From assembly GCA_910588285.1 (NCBI GenBank), contig CAJUQB010000005.1:1-64000 (forward strand): a DNA stretch of 64,000 bases, written 5' to 3'. The notes under the pieces are model-generated. The model searched no databases. It was not told the origin of the DNA and saw only the letters and a program-made list of their open reading frames with translations. A program made the position numbers and the translations under genes. The first letter of the stretch is position 1, and each line of letters opens with the position of its first letter. Source of the DNA: an uncultured Lachnospiraceae bacterium. Lineage in GTDB: Bacteria > Bacillota > Clostridia > Lachnospirales > Lachnospiraceae. Shown here piece by piece: positions 15,558 through 23,787 of the stretch.

Positions 15558-16712
15558 TCATCCGCTCCCATATAGGTCATGGTTCACTTCCGCTGTGTAA
15601 TAATTGCTTATGGTCATCGGGGCATTATACAGAGTTGTCAGAAGGTATGCCTTGATATTTCCCACCTTCGTCGTATTTGCGCCCAGGCAGGTAAGGATAT
15701 ACTCCATATGCTCATGGTTCAGCTTCATAAACCGGTTCTTGACAACCGCCGCCGGCTTTTCCACTCCTGCAATCCGCACTGTGCCATTGTCCGGCAGCAT
15801 CATCACTTCCACCATCAGCTCCACCAGTTCATCCACGTCCTCCCTCCGGTGATAGCGCCCGTCCTGGAAACACTCGTAAGATATGTGTTCCCGGATGATG
15901 TCTCGGTAAGCATCCATCTCTCCCATCACATCCGGCTCTGTTCCTGGGATAGATGGATTAGACAGGATAGGATTAGGATGGATAGCAGACACACCGGATT
16001 CAGGATCATTAAGATCAGGCTTACTACACTCCGTTTCACTAAATTCAGTCTTACTTAAATCAGTCTTGTTAATATCAGTCTTATTAGATTGTGATTTTGG
16101 AAATTCTTGAATTGTGATTCCCACCATTCCAGAAGTATGATTTTCACCATTCTTGAATTGTGATTCTGGAGATTCTTGAATTGTGGTTTTCATCATTCCT
16201 GAATTGTGATTTTCACCATTCTTGAATTGTGATTCTGGAAATTCTTGAATTGTGGTTTTCACAACTCTTGAATTGTGATTTTCACTATTCTGTGCATTTA
16301 TAGGCATTCCACCCTGTTTTTCCTCTCTTTCCTTGTCCTCTGTCTGCCGGATAATGAAATTTTTCACGTATATGACATTCGGCTTTCCAAGCCCCAGGCG
16401 TTTCTTTTCAATCAGTCCAATTCCTTTATCTGCATCCAGTTCTTTCAGAAGCCTTACCGCTTTTTGTGTACCACAGTTCATAAGCTCTGCAATTTCTTCC
16501 ACTGTAAAAATGATATACACCCTGTCCTCTTCATCAAACCACCGGTTCTTTATGCTAAGGCTCATACGGTCTAATAAAAGACCGTATAAAACCTTCGCTT
16601 CACAAGAGAGAGACTTGAAGCATTCTGCAGTGAACAGAACCTTCGGAATCCGGTAAAACGTGTACTGCTCCGCTTCCATGCCCCGATAATAATCAAACTG
16701 TAATTCCTGCAT
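15558..16712 (-). CDS. repA: RepA_N-type replication initiator
   Basis: A 384-residue initiator that lets the excised element replicate. The N-terminal RepA_N winged-helix domain (about 1-125) starts MQELQFDYYRGMEAEQYTFY and includes IPKVLFTAECFKSLSCEAKV and VYIIFTVEEIAELMNCGTQK. A linker (about 140-215) holds three 23-residue repeats (NHNS, TTIQE, SQFKNGE), which are the coding image of DNA iterons. The C-terminal domain (about 255-384) ends NHDLYGSG and matches the host-specific C-terminus of the family. It overlaps parB by 20 bases and so is probably co-expressed. The frame is complete and nothing suggests inactivation. Confidence 0.9.
   Translation of the reverse strand: MQELQFDYYRGMEAEQYTFYRIPKVLFTAECFKSLSCEAKVLYGLLLDRMSLSIKNRWFDEEDRVYIIFTVEEIAELMNCGTQKAVRLLKELDADKGIGLIEKKRLGLGKPNVIYVKNFIIRQTEDKEREEKQGGMPINAQNSENHNSRVVKTTIQEFPESQFKNGENHNSGMMKTTIQESPESQFKNGENHTSGMVGITIQEFPKSQSNKTDINKTDLSKTEFSETECSKPDLNDPESGVSAIHPNPILSNPSIPGTEPDVMGEMDAYRDIIREHISYECFQDGRYHRREDVDELVELMVEVMMLPDNGTVRIAGVEKPAAVVKNRFMKLNHEHMEYILTCLGANTTKVGNIKAYLLTTLYNAPMTISNYYTAEVNHDLYGSG
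16081..16280. repeat. Tandem 23-bp iterons inside repA (probable oriV)
   Basis: Seven good copies of TTCTTGAATTGTGATT (allowing one or two changes) begin at 16104, 16150, 16173, 16196, 16219, 16242 and 16265, all at multiples of 23 bp. Degenerate copies fill 16081 and 16127, making nine units. RepA_N plasmids are known to carry their origin iterons inside the rep gene. Because 23 is not a multiple of 3, the same iteron is read in all three frames in turn, creating a 69-bp, 23-residue protein repeat. Confidence 0.85.
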
Positions 16713-17589
16713 CCGTTGTCCCTCCCTCCTTCTGCTTCCATTCCTCCAGAAGTGTATAGATCACATCCTCAATCTGCTCTTTGGAATATTCCGTCGGGAA
16801 ATAATTGCGGATTCTCTTTGCGGAAATCGTCACATTCACATTTTCCTTCTCTTTCCGGATTAAAACCGCATATACATTCCCTTCCGTCAATTCCCCTGTT
16901 TCACTGCTTTCCTTTAGCTGTTCTGCCTGCGCTTTCGATGGGAATATGCCGCTGTTGCCGATGGCGTCCACAACCCATGCCTGTTCTTCTGCTTTCAGAT
17001 AAGACAGTTTCTCCCCGGCCACCATAGGGATTTTATTTTCATCCACATAATCCATCAGTTCTTCCGCCAGTTCCGACAGCCGGATATAACGCTGCACTGT
17101 CCTCCCGCTGTCCCCGGCAGCTTCCCCGATGGCATCCGCAGTATATTTCTCCCCTTTGCTGCCCTGGTGCTTCATTGCTTCGTATTTCATCCGATATGCC
17201 CTCGCCTTCTCACTTGGCAGGATGTCCTCCCTCTGGATATTCGTATCGACCATCAGGACTACCGCTGTATCATCATCCATTTCCCGGATAATGACAGGCA
17301 TTTCCGTAAGTCCGGCAAGCTCACAGGCCCGCCACCGTCTATGCCCTGCAATAACCTCATAGCCGCCTTCCGGATGCGGGCGCACAATCCCCGGCATCAA
17401 CACGCCATACTGCTTTACGCTTTCCACCGTTTCCTGCATTTTTTCATCATCCAATACCCGGAACGGATGGCCTTTAAACGTATGCAGCTCACTTAGGGGA
17501 ACGGAAGTGACCGTTTCGCCCGTTTCATCTATGCCAAACAAATCATCAAAGCTGTTCAGCTTTACCTTCTCTGCGCTCTTACTTTTCAT
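16693..17589 (-). CDS. parB: ParB-family partition protein
   Basis: About 298 residues from MKSKSAEKVKLNSFDDLF. The ParB/Spo0J N-terminal domain (about 30-120) includes VPLSELHTFKGHPFRV and EVIAGHRRWRACELAGL, the CTP-binding GHRR segment, followed by NIQREDILPSEKARAYRMKY. A central HTH lies near TVQRYIRLSELAEELMDYVD. The protein binds parS-like sites and loads onto DNA. The start at 17589 is the ATG after GGAGGTGC; the TTG two codons earlier is less likely. It lies between parA (11-base overlap) and repA (20-base overlap). I did not find a clear parS repeat. Confidence 0.9.
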   Translation of the reverse strand: MKSKSAEKVKLNSFDDLFGIDETGETVTSVPLSELHTFKGHPFRVLDDEKMQETVESVKQYGVLMPGIVRPHPEGGYEVIAGHRRWRACELAGLTEMPVIIREMDDDTAVVLMVDTNIQREDILPSEKARAYRMKYEAMKHQGSKGEKYTADAIGEAAGDSGRTVQRYIRLSELAEELMDYVDENKIPMVAGEKLSYLKAEEQAWVVDAIGNSGIFPSKAQAEQLKESSETGELTEGNVYAVLIRKEKENVNVTISAKRIRNYFPTEYSKEQIEDVIYTLLEEWKQKEGGTTDAGITV

Positions 17590-18364
17590 CCGCAAGCACC
17601 TCCTGTGTCAGTGAGTGGTAGCCGCCTGCCACAATCCCCTTCGGATCATGAAGATAGATGCTTTTCCCCTCTGCCGTGGTTTCCGCAGCCTTTACAGATA
17701 ACGGGATGCAGTTCTCAAAAATATGTACCCGGTTCCCATATACCTCCCGGATCTGCGCTGAAATGTCCCTTGCGAAGTTTGTTCTCCGGTCTACCTTTGT
17801 CAGCAGAATCCCCATAATATCAAGCGCTGGGTTTAGCTTTCTATGTACCCGTCCAATCGTCTTAATAAGCTGCTGAAGCCCTTTGACTGGGAGATATGCC
17901 GCCTCTACGGGAATCAGTACGCTGTCCGCCGCTACAAGGGCGTTTATCGTAATCATGCCAAGCGAGGGCATACAATCAATAATCGCAAAGTCATACTCCC
18001 CTTTTACGCTGTTGAGATACTGGCGCAGTATCGTTTCCCTGCTCATAACATTTACCAAGGCCGTTTCCAAGCCTGCCAGTTCGATATTTGCCGGGATAAA
18101 ATCAATCCCTTCCTCATGGTGGATAATGCCCTCACCTAACTCTGCATCCTCGTCGTTGATTACCTTTTCCATGATGTTCACTAACGTCACATCCAGCTCG
18201 TCCGGCTCCGCAATCCCCAGGCTCACCGCCATGCTGCCCTGCGCATCTGCCTCTACCAACAATACTTTCTTGCCTGCCCTGGCAAGCCCAATCCCTAAAT
18301 TCACACACGTTGTAGTCTTGCCGACTCCGCCTTTCTGGTTTGCTACTGCGATCACTCTGCACAT
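17579..18364 (-). CDS. parA: ParA/Soj-type partition ATPase
   Basis: 261 residues. The deviant Walker A motif KGGVGKTT is at about 11-18, Walker A' EADAQGS at about 38-44, and the Walker B-like segment FAIIDCMPSLGMIT at about 125. No N-terminal HTH is present, so it is a Soj-like (small) ParA. With ParB it partitions the circular excised or replicating form. The gene is the third of a five-gene operon running leftward from 19015, and its 3' end overlaps parB. The frame is complete. Confidence 0.93.
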   Translation of the reverse strand: MCRVIAVANQKGGVGKTTTCVNLGIGLARAGKKVLLVEADAQGSMAVSLGIAEPDELDVTLVNIMEKVINDEDAELGEGIIHHEEGIDFIPANIELAGLETALVNVMSRETILRQYLNSVKGEYDFAIIDCMPSLGMITINALVAADSVLIPVEAAYLPVKGLQQLIKTIGRVHRKLNPALDIMGILLTKVDRRTNFARDISAQIREVYGNRVHIFENCIPLSVKAAETTAEGKSIYLHDPKGIVAGGYHSLTQEVLADEK

Positions 18365-18390
18365 ATATACTTTCCTCCTGATTCTCCAAT

Positions 18391-18558
18391 CTATTTTTCT
18401 GTTCTTTCCACTTCCGCATATACACGGAAATACTTATTTGTCCCTTTGTTTGCAAATGGTTCCGACACTTCTTTCACATCCACGCCTTCATGCCGCTCCA
18501 AAAGCCGCCGGAACCAGTGAAGGTCTTTCTTTGTCCCCTGCATCCTGATTTTAAGCAT
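18391..18558 (-). CDS. Small element protein, DUF3970-like (55 residues)
   Basis: Starts MLKIRMQGTKKDLHWFRRLL and ends VYAEVERTEK. It is a compact alpha/beta-looking protein with a basic first half; DUF3970-like proteins of this size precede parA in Tn1549-like elements. The start lies inside the end of the DUF6075-like gene (8-base overlap), after GAGGA, so the two are translationally coupled. A longer frame starting at 18633 only reads the upstream gene out of frame and was rejected. Function unknown. Confidence 0.65.
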   Translation of the reverse strand: MLKIRMQGTKKDLHWFRRLLERHEGVDVKEVSEPFANKGTNKYFRVYAEVERTEK

Positions 18559-19015
18559 ATAAATCCTCCATATCCACGTAAAAACAGTATTCCGGATAGC
18601 GGAGCTTGACTGCCTCCCAAAAGTATCTGGCATAGCCGCAGCAGAATAAATCTTCCACTGTATAACAACGGAACTCCTTTAATTGTTCATCCACATCCTC
18701 CGTATCATAGACACTTGGCGTTCCATTACAATAGAGGTTAAATGCCATCCGTACAATTTTCGCACTTCCGCTGGTCTGCCATCCTTCCCGCAGGCATTCC
18801 GTTTTCACGCATCCTGTTTTAAAATCATAAATTCTGTTCACATTTACCCTAGTATCCTGACCAATCCCCAGGCAGTACACCAATGCTTTATGGTATACAT
18901 CCTGGTATCTGCATTTCTGCAGGTACTCCTTATAAAAATCCTTATGTTCTTTGCTCTTGAAAGTAATTGTGCGAGTATCTTTGTTTCCTGCACCTTTCGC
19001 TGTATTCGCTGCCAT
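18551..19015 (-). CDS. DUF6075-like conserved element protein
   Basis: 154 residues from MAANTAKGAGNKDTRTITF. The body reads EHKDFYKEYLQKCRYQDVYH, then YDFKTGCVKTECLREGWQTS and FNLYCNGTPSVYDTEDVD, a pattern I associate with DUF6075 proteins of clostridial conjugative elements. It contains several cysteines (KCRYQD, DLFCCGYA) but no known catalytic motif. It is the first gene of the rep/par operon, with a strong AAGGAGG ribosome site. A TTGACA box (19126-19121) lies about 105 bases upstream with a weak -10. Role unknown, perhaps in control of replication. Confidence 0.7.
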   Translation of the reverse strand: MAANTAKGAGNKDTRTITFKSKEHKDFYKEYLQKCRYQDVYHKALVYCLGIGQDTRVNVNRIYDFKTGCVKTECLREGWQTSGSAKIVRMAFNLYCNGTPSVYDTEDVDEQLKEFRCYTVEDLFCCGYARYFWEAVKLRYPEYCFYVDMEDLYA

Positions 19016-19228
19016 AGCTTGTCCTCCTTATCTTATCTGCTTGTTTTTTTTATATTCTTGGGAGCTACACTCCCAAACCCTTGTGGATTCGTGCTGCCAG
19101 TTACCCAAAATACGGCTAACTGTCAACCCGAATTTGCTTTTGCCCCGGAGAACGGTTTTTCACTCCTGACCTTAACGCTGTGTTTGCCATTTCCTTTTCC
19201 TCCAATTCAAATTTATTTTTTGACCATA

Positions 19229-19274
19229 ACAAAAAAGGACACTTCCCTAAAATTTCTTTTAGAAAAATGTCCTT
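19229..19274 (-). terminator. Terminator between lysS and the conjugative element
   Basis: On the minus strand AAGGACA (19274-19268) pairs with TGTCCTT (19241-19235), followed by a T-run. An inner stem CTAAAA/TTTTAG extends the structure. It stops transcripts coming leftward from lysS before they enter the rep/par operon. It probably belongs to the element, because it lies inside the arm-like repeats. Confidence 0.7.
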
Positions 19275-19314
19275 AAAGTGCTTACTGTATTAAGTTGGCT
19301 CATGTACCAATCAA

Positions 19315-19377
19315 CGCATTATCAGGCATTATCCCGCATTATGCGTTGCAAATTTGTTGCAATTTTGTTGCAAAATC
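19315..19377. repeat. Tandem 10-bp and 11-bp repeats, probable integrase arm sites (attR)
   Basis: Three 10-bp units CGCATTATCA, GGCATTATCC and CGCATTATGC (19315-19344) are followed without a gap by three 11-bp units GTTGCAAATTT, GTTGCAATTTT and GTTGCAAAATC (19345-19377). The array ends 37 bases before the lysS stop codon. Tyrosine integrases of conjugative elements bind short direct repeats like these next to the core site. The 3' end of a housekeeping gene is a typical target. The core itself was not identified. Confidence 0.55.
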
Positions 19378-19414
19378 TGAATCGAAGTACCGCAAACCCT
19401 TGAAAATACTGGCT

Positions 19415-20908
19415 TTATTTGTCCAAAGACTTCATAGTCGGGAACAGCAAAACATCGCGAATCGCGCTGGCCCCTGTCAGCAGCATACACATCCGGTCAA
19501 TCCCGTATCCAATCCCTCCGGTGGGCGGCATACCGATCTCCAGCGCATTCAGGAAATCCTCATCCGTGGTGTTGGCCTCCTCGTCGCCCTGGGCCAGCAG
19601 CTCCTCCTGGGCCTTGAACCGCTCCCTCTGGTCAATGGGATCATTCAGCTCCGAGTAGGCATTCGCCATCTCCCAGCCGTTCATGAAGAACTCGAACCGC
19701 TCCACATAATCCGGATGGCTGGGCTTCTTCTTGGTCAGGGGGGAGATCTCAATGGGGTGATCCATCACAAAGGTAGGCTGGACCAGATGCTCCTCCACAA
19801 ACTCTTCAAAGAACAGGCTTAAGATATCGCCCTTCTTATGGCGCTCCTCATACTCCACATGGTGCTCCTTGGCCACAGCCCGGGCCTCCTCCAGGGTATG
19901 GATCTCATTGAAATCCACGCCGGAATACTGCTTCACTGCATCCAGCATGGTAATGCGGGCAAAGGGCTTGCCCAGATCCATCTCAACACCATTGTAGACA
20001 ATCCTGGTGCTTCCCAGCACCTCCTGGGCCACATGGCGGAACAGGTTCTCCGTCAGGTCCATCATGCCGTGGTAATCGGTGTAAGCCTGATACAGCTCCA
20101 TCAGGGTAAACTCCGGATTGTGCCTGGTATCCAGACCCTCATTGCGGAACACACGTCCGATCTCATAGACCCTCTCCAGGCCTCCAACGATCAGGCGCTT
20201 CAGGTACAGCTCCAGAGAAATACGAAGCTTAAAATCCTCATCCAACGCATTAAAATGAGTCTCAAAGGGGCGTGCCGCCGCACCGCCGGCATTGGATACC
20301 AGCATGGGGGTCTCCACCTCCAGAAAGCCCAGGCCATTCAGATAGCTGCGGATGGTGGCCAGGATCTTGGAACGCTTAATAAAGGTATCCTTCACCTCAT
20401 TGTTCATAATCAGATCCACATAGCGCTGACGGTAACGGATATCCGTATTGGTCAGGCCGTGGAACTTCTCCGGCAGAATCTGAAGGCTCTTGGACAGCAG
20501 CGTCACCTTCTGGGCATGGATGGAGATCTCCCCTGTCTTGGTGGTAAACACCTCGCCCTCAATGCCGATGATATCGCCCACATCCAGCTTCTTGAACTCC
20601 TTATAGGGCTCCTCTCCAACGGTGTCCCTTGCCACATAGGACTGGATGTTCCCCTTCAGATCCTGGATATTGCAGAAGGAGGCCTTGCCCATTACGCGCT
20701 TGGACATCATACGGCCTGCCAGTGTAACCCTGCTGCCTTCCAGCTCACTGTAGTGATCCTTAATCTCCTGGCTGTGATGGCTCACATCATACTTGGTAAT
20801 CTCAAAGGGATCCCGCCCGCTCTCCTGCAGCTCCCGGAGCTTATCCCTGCGGACCTGTAACAATTGGTTCATGTCCTGCTGCTGTACATTCTGATTCTTC
20901 TCTGCCAT
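19415..20908 (-). CDS. lysS: Lysyl-tRNA synthetase, class II
   Basis: 497 residues. It charges tRNA-Lys with lysine in the cytosol. The OB-fold anticodon-binding domain (about 60-165, RVTLAGRMMSKRVMGKASF) is followed by the class II core: motif 1 near GFLEVETPML, motif 2 in FRNEGLDTRHNPEFTLMELY, and motif 3 in GIGYGIDRMCMLLTG. The C-terminus DVLLFPTMKSLDK is normal, so if the conjugative element is integrated here it left the gene whole. It follows greA by about 15 bases and is the last gene of the dusB-greA-lysS group. Confidence 0.97.
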   Translation of the reverse strand: MAEKNQNVQQQDMNQLLQVRRDKLRELQESGRDPFEITKYDVSHHSQEIKDHYSELEGSRVTLAGRMMSKRVMGKASFCNIQDLKGNIQSYVARDTVGEEPYKEFKKLDVGDIIGIEGEVFTTKTGEISIHAQKVTLLSKSLQILPEKFHGLTNTDIRYRQRYVDLIMNNEVKDTFIKRSKILATIRSYLNGLGFLEVETPMLVSNAGGAAARPFETHFNALDEDFKLRISLELYLKRLIVGGLERVYEIGRVFRNEGLDTRHNPEFTLMELYQAYTDYHGMMDLTENLFRHVAQEVLGSTRIVYNGVEMDLGKPFARITMLDAVKQYSGVDFNEIHTLEEARAVAKEHHVEYEERHKKGDILSLFFEEFVEEHLVQPTFVMDHPIEISPLTKKKPSHPDYVERFEFFMNGWEMANAYSELNDPIDQRERFKAQEELLAQGDEEANTTDEDFLNALEIGMPPTGGIGYGIDRMCMLLTGASAIRDVLLFPTMKSLDK

Positions 20909-20923
20909 GGTTCCTCTCCTCTT

Positions 20924-21403
20924 CTAATTGGACCGCTGAATCTCCAGCACCTTGTACTCTATCACACCTGCCTGTGTCTCAACCTTGACCACATCGCCAA
21001 CCTTTGCTCCCAGCAACGCCCTTCCCACAGGTGATTCATTGGAAATCTTCCCCTGCAGGCTGCTGGCCTCCGTGGAGCCGACAATCTTATATTCTAACTC
21101 TTCTTCAAACTCACAATCATATATCCGTACCTTGCAGCCAATGCTGATCTTATCCAGATCAACCTCATCCTCAACCACAACCTCAGCATTCTTCAGAATC
21201 TTCTCAATCTCCTCGATCCTGGCCTCAATGTCTCTCTGCTCATCCTTCGCTGCATCATACTCTGCATTCTCAGAAAGGTCTCCCTGCTCACGGGCTTCTT
21301 TGATCTTCTGTGACACTTCCTTACGCTTTACAACCTTCAGATCATGCAGCTCAGCTTCCAGCTTCTGCAGTCCTTCATAAGTCAAGATATTCTTCTTTTC
21401 CAT
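20924..21403 (-). CDS. greA: Transcription elongation factor GreA
   Basis: About 159 residues from MEKKNILTYEGLQKLEAEL, the usual length. GreA enters the RNA polymerase channel and stimulates cleavage of backtracked RNA. The N-terminal coiled coil carries the acidic tip (EQGDLSENAEYDAAKDEQ) needed for cleavage. The C-terminal FKBP-like domain has ISNESPVGRALLGAKVGDVV. I start at the ATG at 21403; a GTG four codons earlier would leave almost no gap after its ribosome site. The upstream unknown gene ends at 21409, so the genes nearly touch. Confidence 0.95.
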   Translation of the reverse strand: MEKKNILTYEGLQKLEAELHDLKVVKRKEVSQKIKEAREQGDLSENAEYDAAKDEQRDIEARIEEIEKILKNAEVVVEDEVDLDKISIGCKVRIYDCEFEEELEYKIVGSTEASSLQGKISNESPVGRALLGAKVGDVVKVETQAGVIEYKVLEIQRSN

Positions 21404-21408
21404 CGCTG

Positions 21409-22029
21409 TTAACACCTTTCCTCTTTTTTTCCTCTGACAATCACAGTATTATACCCGATAGGTACTAAAATGTCAAGATTTTCCGCGGTTTTCCACGGTT
21501 TTTTATAAACGGGGATGTAGAGCCCAGGCTCTCTGAGACGCATTCGGCGCATGCCTCCCTGCCGTTCAAAATCCAGCAGCGTATTGGCGGCCAGCTGCAC
21601 CTGAAAATGCTCCCTTTCCAGCCGGTCTTTCTCCCACAGCTCCACCAGCAAACCATTTTCCTCATACATTCTCTCTACATACTCCTGAAAATATGCAGGC
21701 CGCCGGGTAAAAATCAACAATCCGTTCAAATCCTCCGCCAGATCGTTTAACACCTGCAGCACCATGTCCTCCCAGAAAATGACCTCCTCATCCTCATCGG
21801 TATCCAAAACCGCAAGCCGCAGGGTCTGATAGCTTAAACCCCGCTGGGGCAGAACATCCCACAGGATCTGCCGCATCCAGGGCAGATACGGGTTCTCATA
21901 CCACAGCTCCTCCCCGCTCTCCTCCTCTGTTACGGCCGGCTCCTGCGGCGCCCTTTTGCCCCGCTTCCACCACTCCCTGAAAATTCCCATACCTTCTTCT
22001 GCCTGCCCCTGTCTTTGTCCTTGTTTCAA
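21409..22029 (-). CDS. Conserved protein of unknown function between dusB and greA
   Basis: 206 residues; not recognised. The N-terminus is short and basic (GMGIFREWWKRGKRAPQ), followed by an acidic middle (AVLDTDEDEEVIFWEDMVLQ) and a C-terminal beta-rich part ending VPIGYNTVIVRGKKEERC. No signal peptide or membrane span is seen. The segment LNDLAEDLNGLLIFTRRPAY could be a Rossmann-like or ParA-like strand-helix unit, but no P-loop is visible. It overlaps dusB by 4 bases and ends 6 bases before greA, so it is expressed with these translation-related genes. Confidence 0.75.
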   Translation of the reverse strand: MKQGQRQGQAEEGMGIFREWWKRGKRAPQEPAVTEEESGEELWYENPYLPWMRQILWDVLPQRGLSYQTLRLAVLDTDEDEEVIFWEDMVLQVLNDLAEDLNGLLIFTRRPAYFQEYVERMYEENGLLVELWEKDRLEREHFQVQLAANTLLDFERQGGMRRMRLREPGLYIPVYKKPWKTAENLDILVPIGYNTVIVRGKKEERC

Positions 22030-22997
22030 TTATATGCAGACAGCCCTGAAAATAATTCCTCCAGCTGTTGGTAGCTTTCCACCCCATTGATTCTTCCCCG
22101 AAGCCTGGCAGAATGCTGATATCCGCTGGTGTACCAGGCCGCATGCTTGCGGATCTCCCGGATCCCGGTATACTCGCCCTTTACCTCAAGAAGCATCCTG
22201 GCATGGCGCAGCAGCATATTCACCATCTCCTCAAAGGGAGGCTTCTCCAGCCTGCGGCCCGTATCCAGGTATTCCTGTATCTGCCGGAAGATCCAGGGAT
22301 TGCCCTGGGCTCCCCGGCCGATCATCAGGCCGTCGCAGCCGGTCTGCTCCTTCATCCGAAGGGCCTCCTCCCCGCTGGTAATGTCTCCGTTTCCAATCAC
22401 CGGCACGGACACTGCCTCCTTCACCTTACGGATAATGTCCCAGTCAGCCCTTCCGGCATACATCTGCTCCCTGGTTCTGCCATGGACGGCAATGGCCGCC
22501 ACGCCGCTGGCCTCCGCAATCTTTGCGATCTCTACGGCATTGATGCTTGTCTCATCAAATCCCTTGCGGATTTTTACCGTTACCGGCTTTTGGATGGCCT
22601 TCACGGTCTTGGTCAGGATCTCCTCCACCAGCCCGGGCTGCTTCATCAGGGCCGATCCCTCGCCGTTACCTACCACCTTTGGTACCGGGCAGCCCATGTT
22701 GATGTCCAGGATATCAAAGGGCCGCTCCTCAATCCGTTTTGCCATTTCACTGATAATGTCTGCGTCAGAGCCAAAGAGCTGCAGGGACACAGGCCGCTCC
22801 TGCGGCGCAATCTCCATCAGGCTCTCCGTATTTTTACTATGATAAAAAATTGCCTTTGCGCTGACCATCTCCATGCACAGAAGGCCTGCCCCCTGTTCCT
22901 TGCAAAGCAAGCGAAATGGCAGGTCTGTTACCCCTGCCATAGGCGCCAGTATCAAATTATTTTCCAGTACTACATTGCCGATTTTTAATGCTTCCAT
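22026..22997 (-). CDS. dusB: tRNA-dihydrouridine synthase (DusB-like)
   Basis: 323 residues. It reduces uridine to dihydrouridine in tRNA using FMN and NADPH. The TIM-barrel start ENNLILAPMAGVTDLPFRLL, the catalytic segment DINMGCPVPKVVGNGEGSAL (general-acid Cys about 101) and the phosphate-binding segments VHGRTREQMYAGRADW and GLMIGRGAQGNPWIF are all present. The C-terminal helical domain is complete. It starts right after coaX and overlaps the next gene by 4 bases. Confidence 0.94.
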   Translation of the reverse strand: MEALKIGNVVLENNLILAPMAGVTDLPFRLLCKEQGAGLLCMEMVSAKAIFYHSKNTESLMEIAPQERPVSLQLFGSDADIISEMAKRIEERPFDILDINMGCPVPKVVGNGEGSALMKQPGLVEEILTKTVKAIQKPVTVKIRKGFDETSINAVEIAKIAEASGVAAIAVHGRTREQMYAGRADWDIIRKVKEAVSVPVIGNGDITSGEEALRMKEQTGCDGLMIGRGAQGNPWIFRQIQEYLDTGRRLEKPPFEEMVNMLLRHARMLLEVKGEYTGIREIRKHAAWYTSGYQHSARLRGRINGVESYQQLEELFSGLSAYN

Positions 22998-22998
22998 A

Positions 22999-23772
22999 TT
23001 ATTTCTTCTTCTGCTTGTTATAAATAATGCGCAGCCCCTGAAGCGTCAGGGTGGGGTCGTAGATGTCAATGGCATCGGTTTCATTTGCAATGATCTTGCC
23101 CAGGCCGCCGGTGGCAACCACCTTCAGCTCCTTCAGGCCGGACTCTGCCTTTGTCTGATTGACAATGTACTCTGTCTGGCCAATCTGTCCGTATACAAGG
23201 CCTGCCTGCATACTGGATATGGTCTCCTTGGCCAGGATGCTGTCCGGCTTGCGGATCTCAATCTCCGGAAGCTTTGCCGCCTCCTCCCAGAGGGCCTTGG
23301 CAGAGGTGCGTATCCCCGGAGCCGTCACTCCGGAAATAAAGGCCCCTGTCTCATCAATCAGATCATAGGTTGTGGCCGTGCCAAAATCAATCACCAGCAC
23401 CGGCCCGCCGTACAGCTCATAGGCTGCCGCCCCATCCACAATACGGTCTGCGCCGATCTGCTTGGGATTCTCCGTCACCACCCGGATCCCTGTCTTAATC
23501 CCCGACTCCACAATGATCGCCTGCTTGTCCAGGTATTTGATCACTGCGCTTAAAAGCGAATGGTTTACATTGGGCACCACTGAGGCCACAATCACATCCT
23601 CAATCTCCCGGGGCGCAACCTTATTGTGCACCAGCATATTTTTCAGCTCAATGCCATACTCATCCGAGGTACGCAGCAGCTTTGTAGTCATGCGGAAGGT
23701 GGTGATAATCCGCTCCTGATCAAATACGCCAAAGGTGATATTGGTATTACCAACATCAATTACTAATAACAT
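22999..23772 (-). CDS. coaX: Type III pantothenate kinase
   Basis: 257 residues. It phosphorylates pantothenate in the first step of coenzyme A synthesis. The family's actin-like ATPase fold shows MLLVIDVGNTNITFGVF (phosphate loop), IGADRIVDGAAAYELYGGP and DFGTATTYDLIDETG, then TPGIRTSAKALWEEAAKLPE and VVATGGLGKIIANETD. The start follows GGAGGGATAG. It lies between the DUF6145-like gene and dusB in a tight leftward cluster with birA, another cofactor gene. Confidence 0.95.
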   Translation of the reverse strand: MLLVIDVGNTNITFGVFDQERIITTFRMTTKLLRTSDEYGIELKNMLVHNKVAPREIEDVIVASVVPNVNHSLLSAVIKYLDKQAIIVESGIKTGIRVVTENPKQIGADRIVDGAAAYELYGGPVLVIDFGTATTYDLIDETGAFISGVTAPGIRTSAKALWEEAAKLPEIEIRKPDSILAKETISSMQAGLVYGQIGQTEYIVNQTKAESGLKELKVVATGGLGKIIANETDAIDIYDPTLTLQGLRIIYNKQKKK

Positions 23773-23787
23773 CCTTCTATCCCTCCA

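Larger units (their letters stand above)
19016..19414. other. Element end region between the rep/par operon and lysS
   Basis: About 400 bases without a gene. From left to right it holds a 7-bp hairpin TTGGGAG/CTCCCAA (19058-19076), a possible TTGACA promoter for the rep/par operon, a leftward terminator (19229-19274) and the short tandem repeats at 19315-19377. It then joins the 3' end of lysS. No integrase gene lies here, so if this is the attachment end the integrase must be at the other, unseen end. Confidence 0.55.

Noticed and set aside
2140..19414. A complete conjugative element
   Set aside because: No relaxase, integrase, VirB4/VirB6 or sortase gene is in the window; only one side of the element is visible.
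19838..20860. 340-codon plus-strand frame
   Set aside because: Antisense of lysS.
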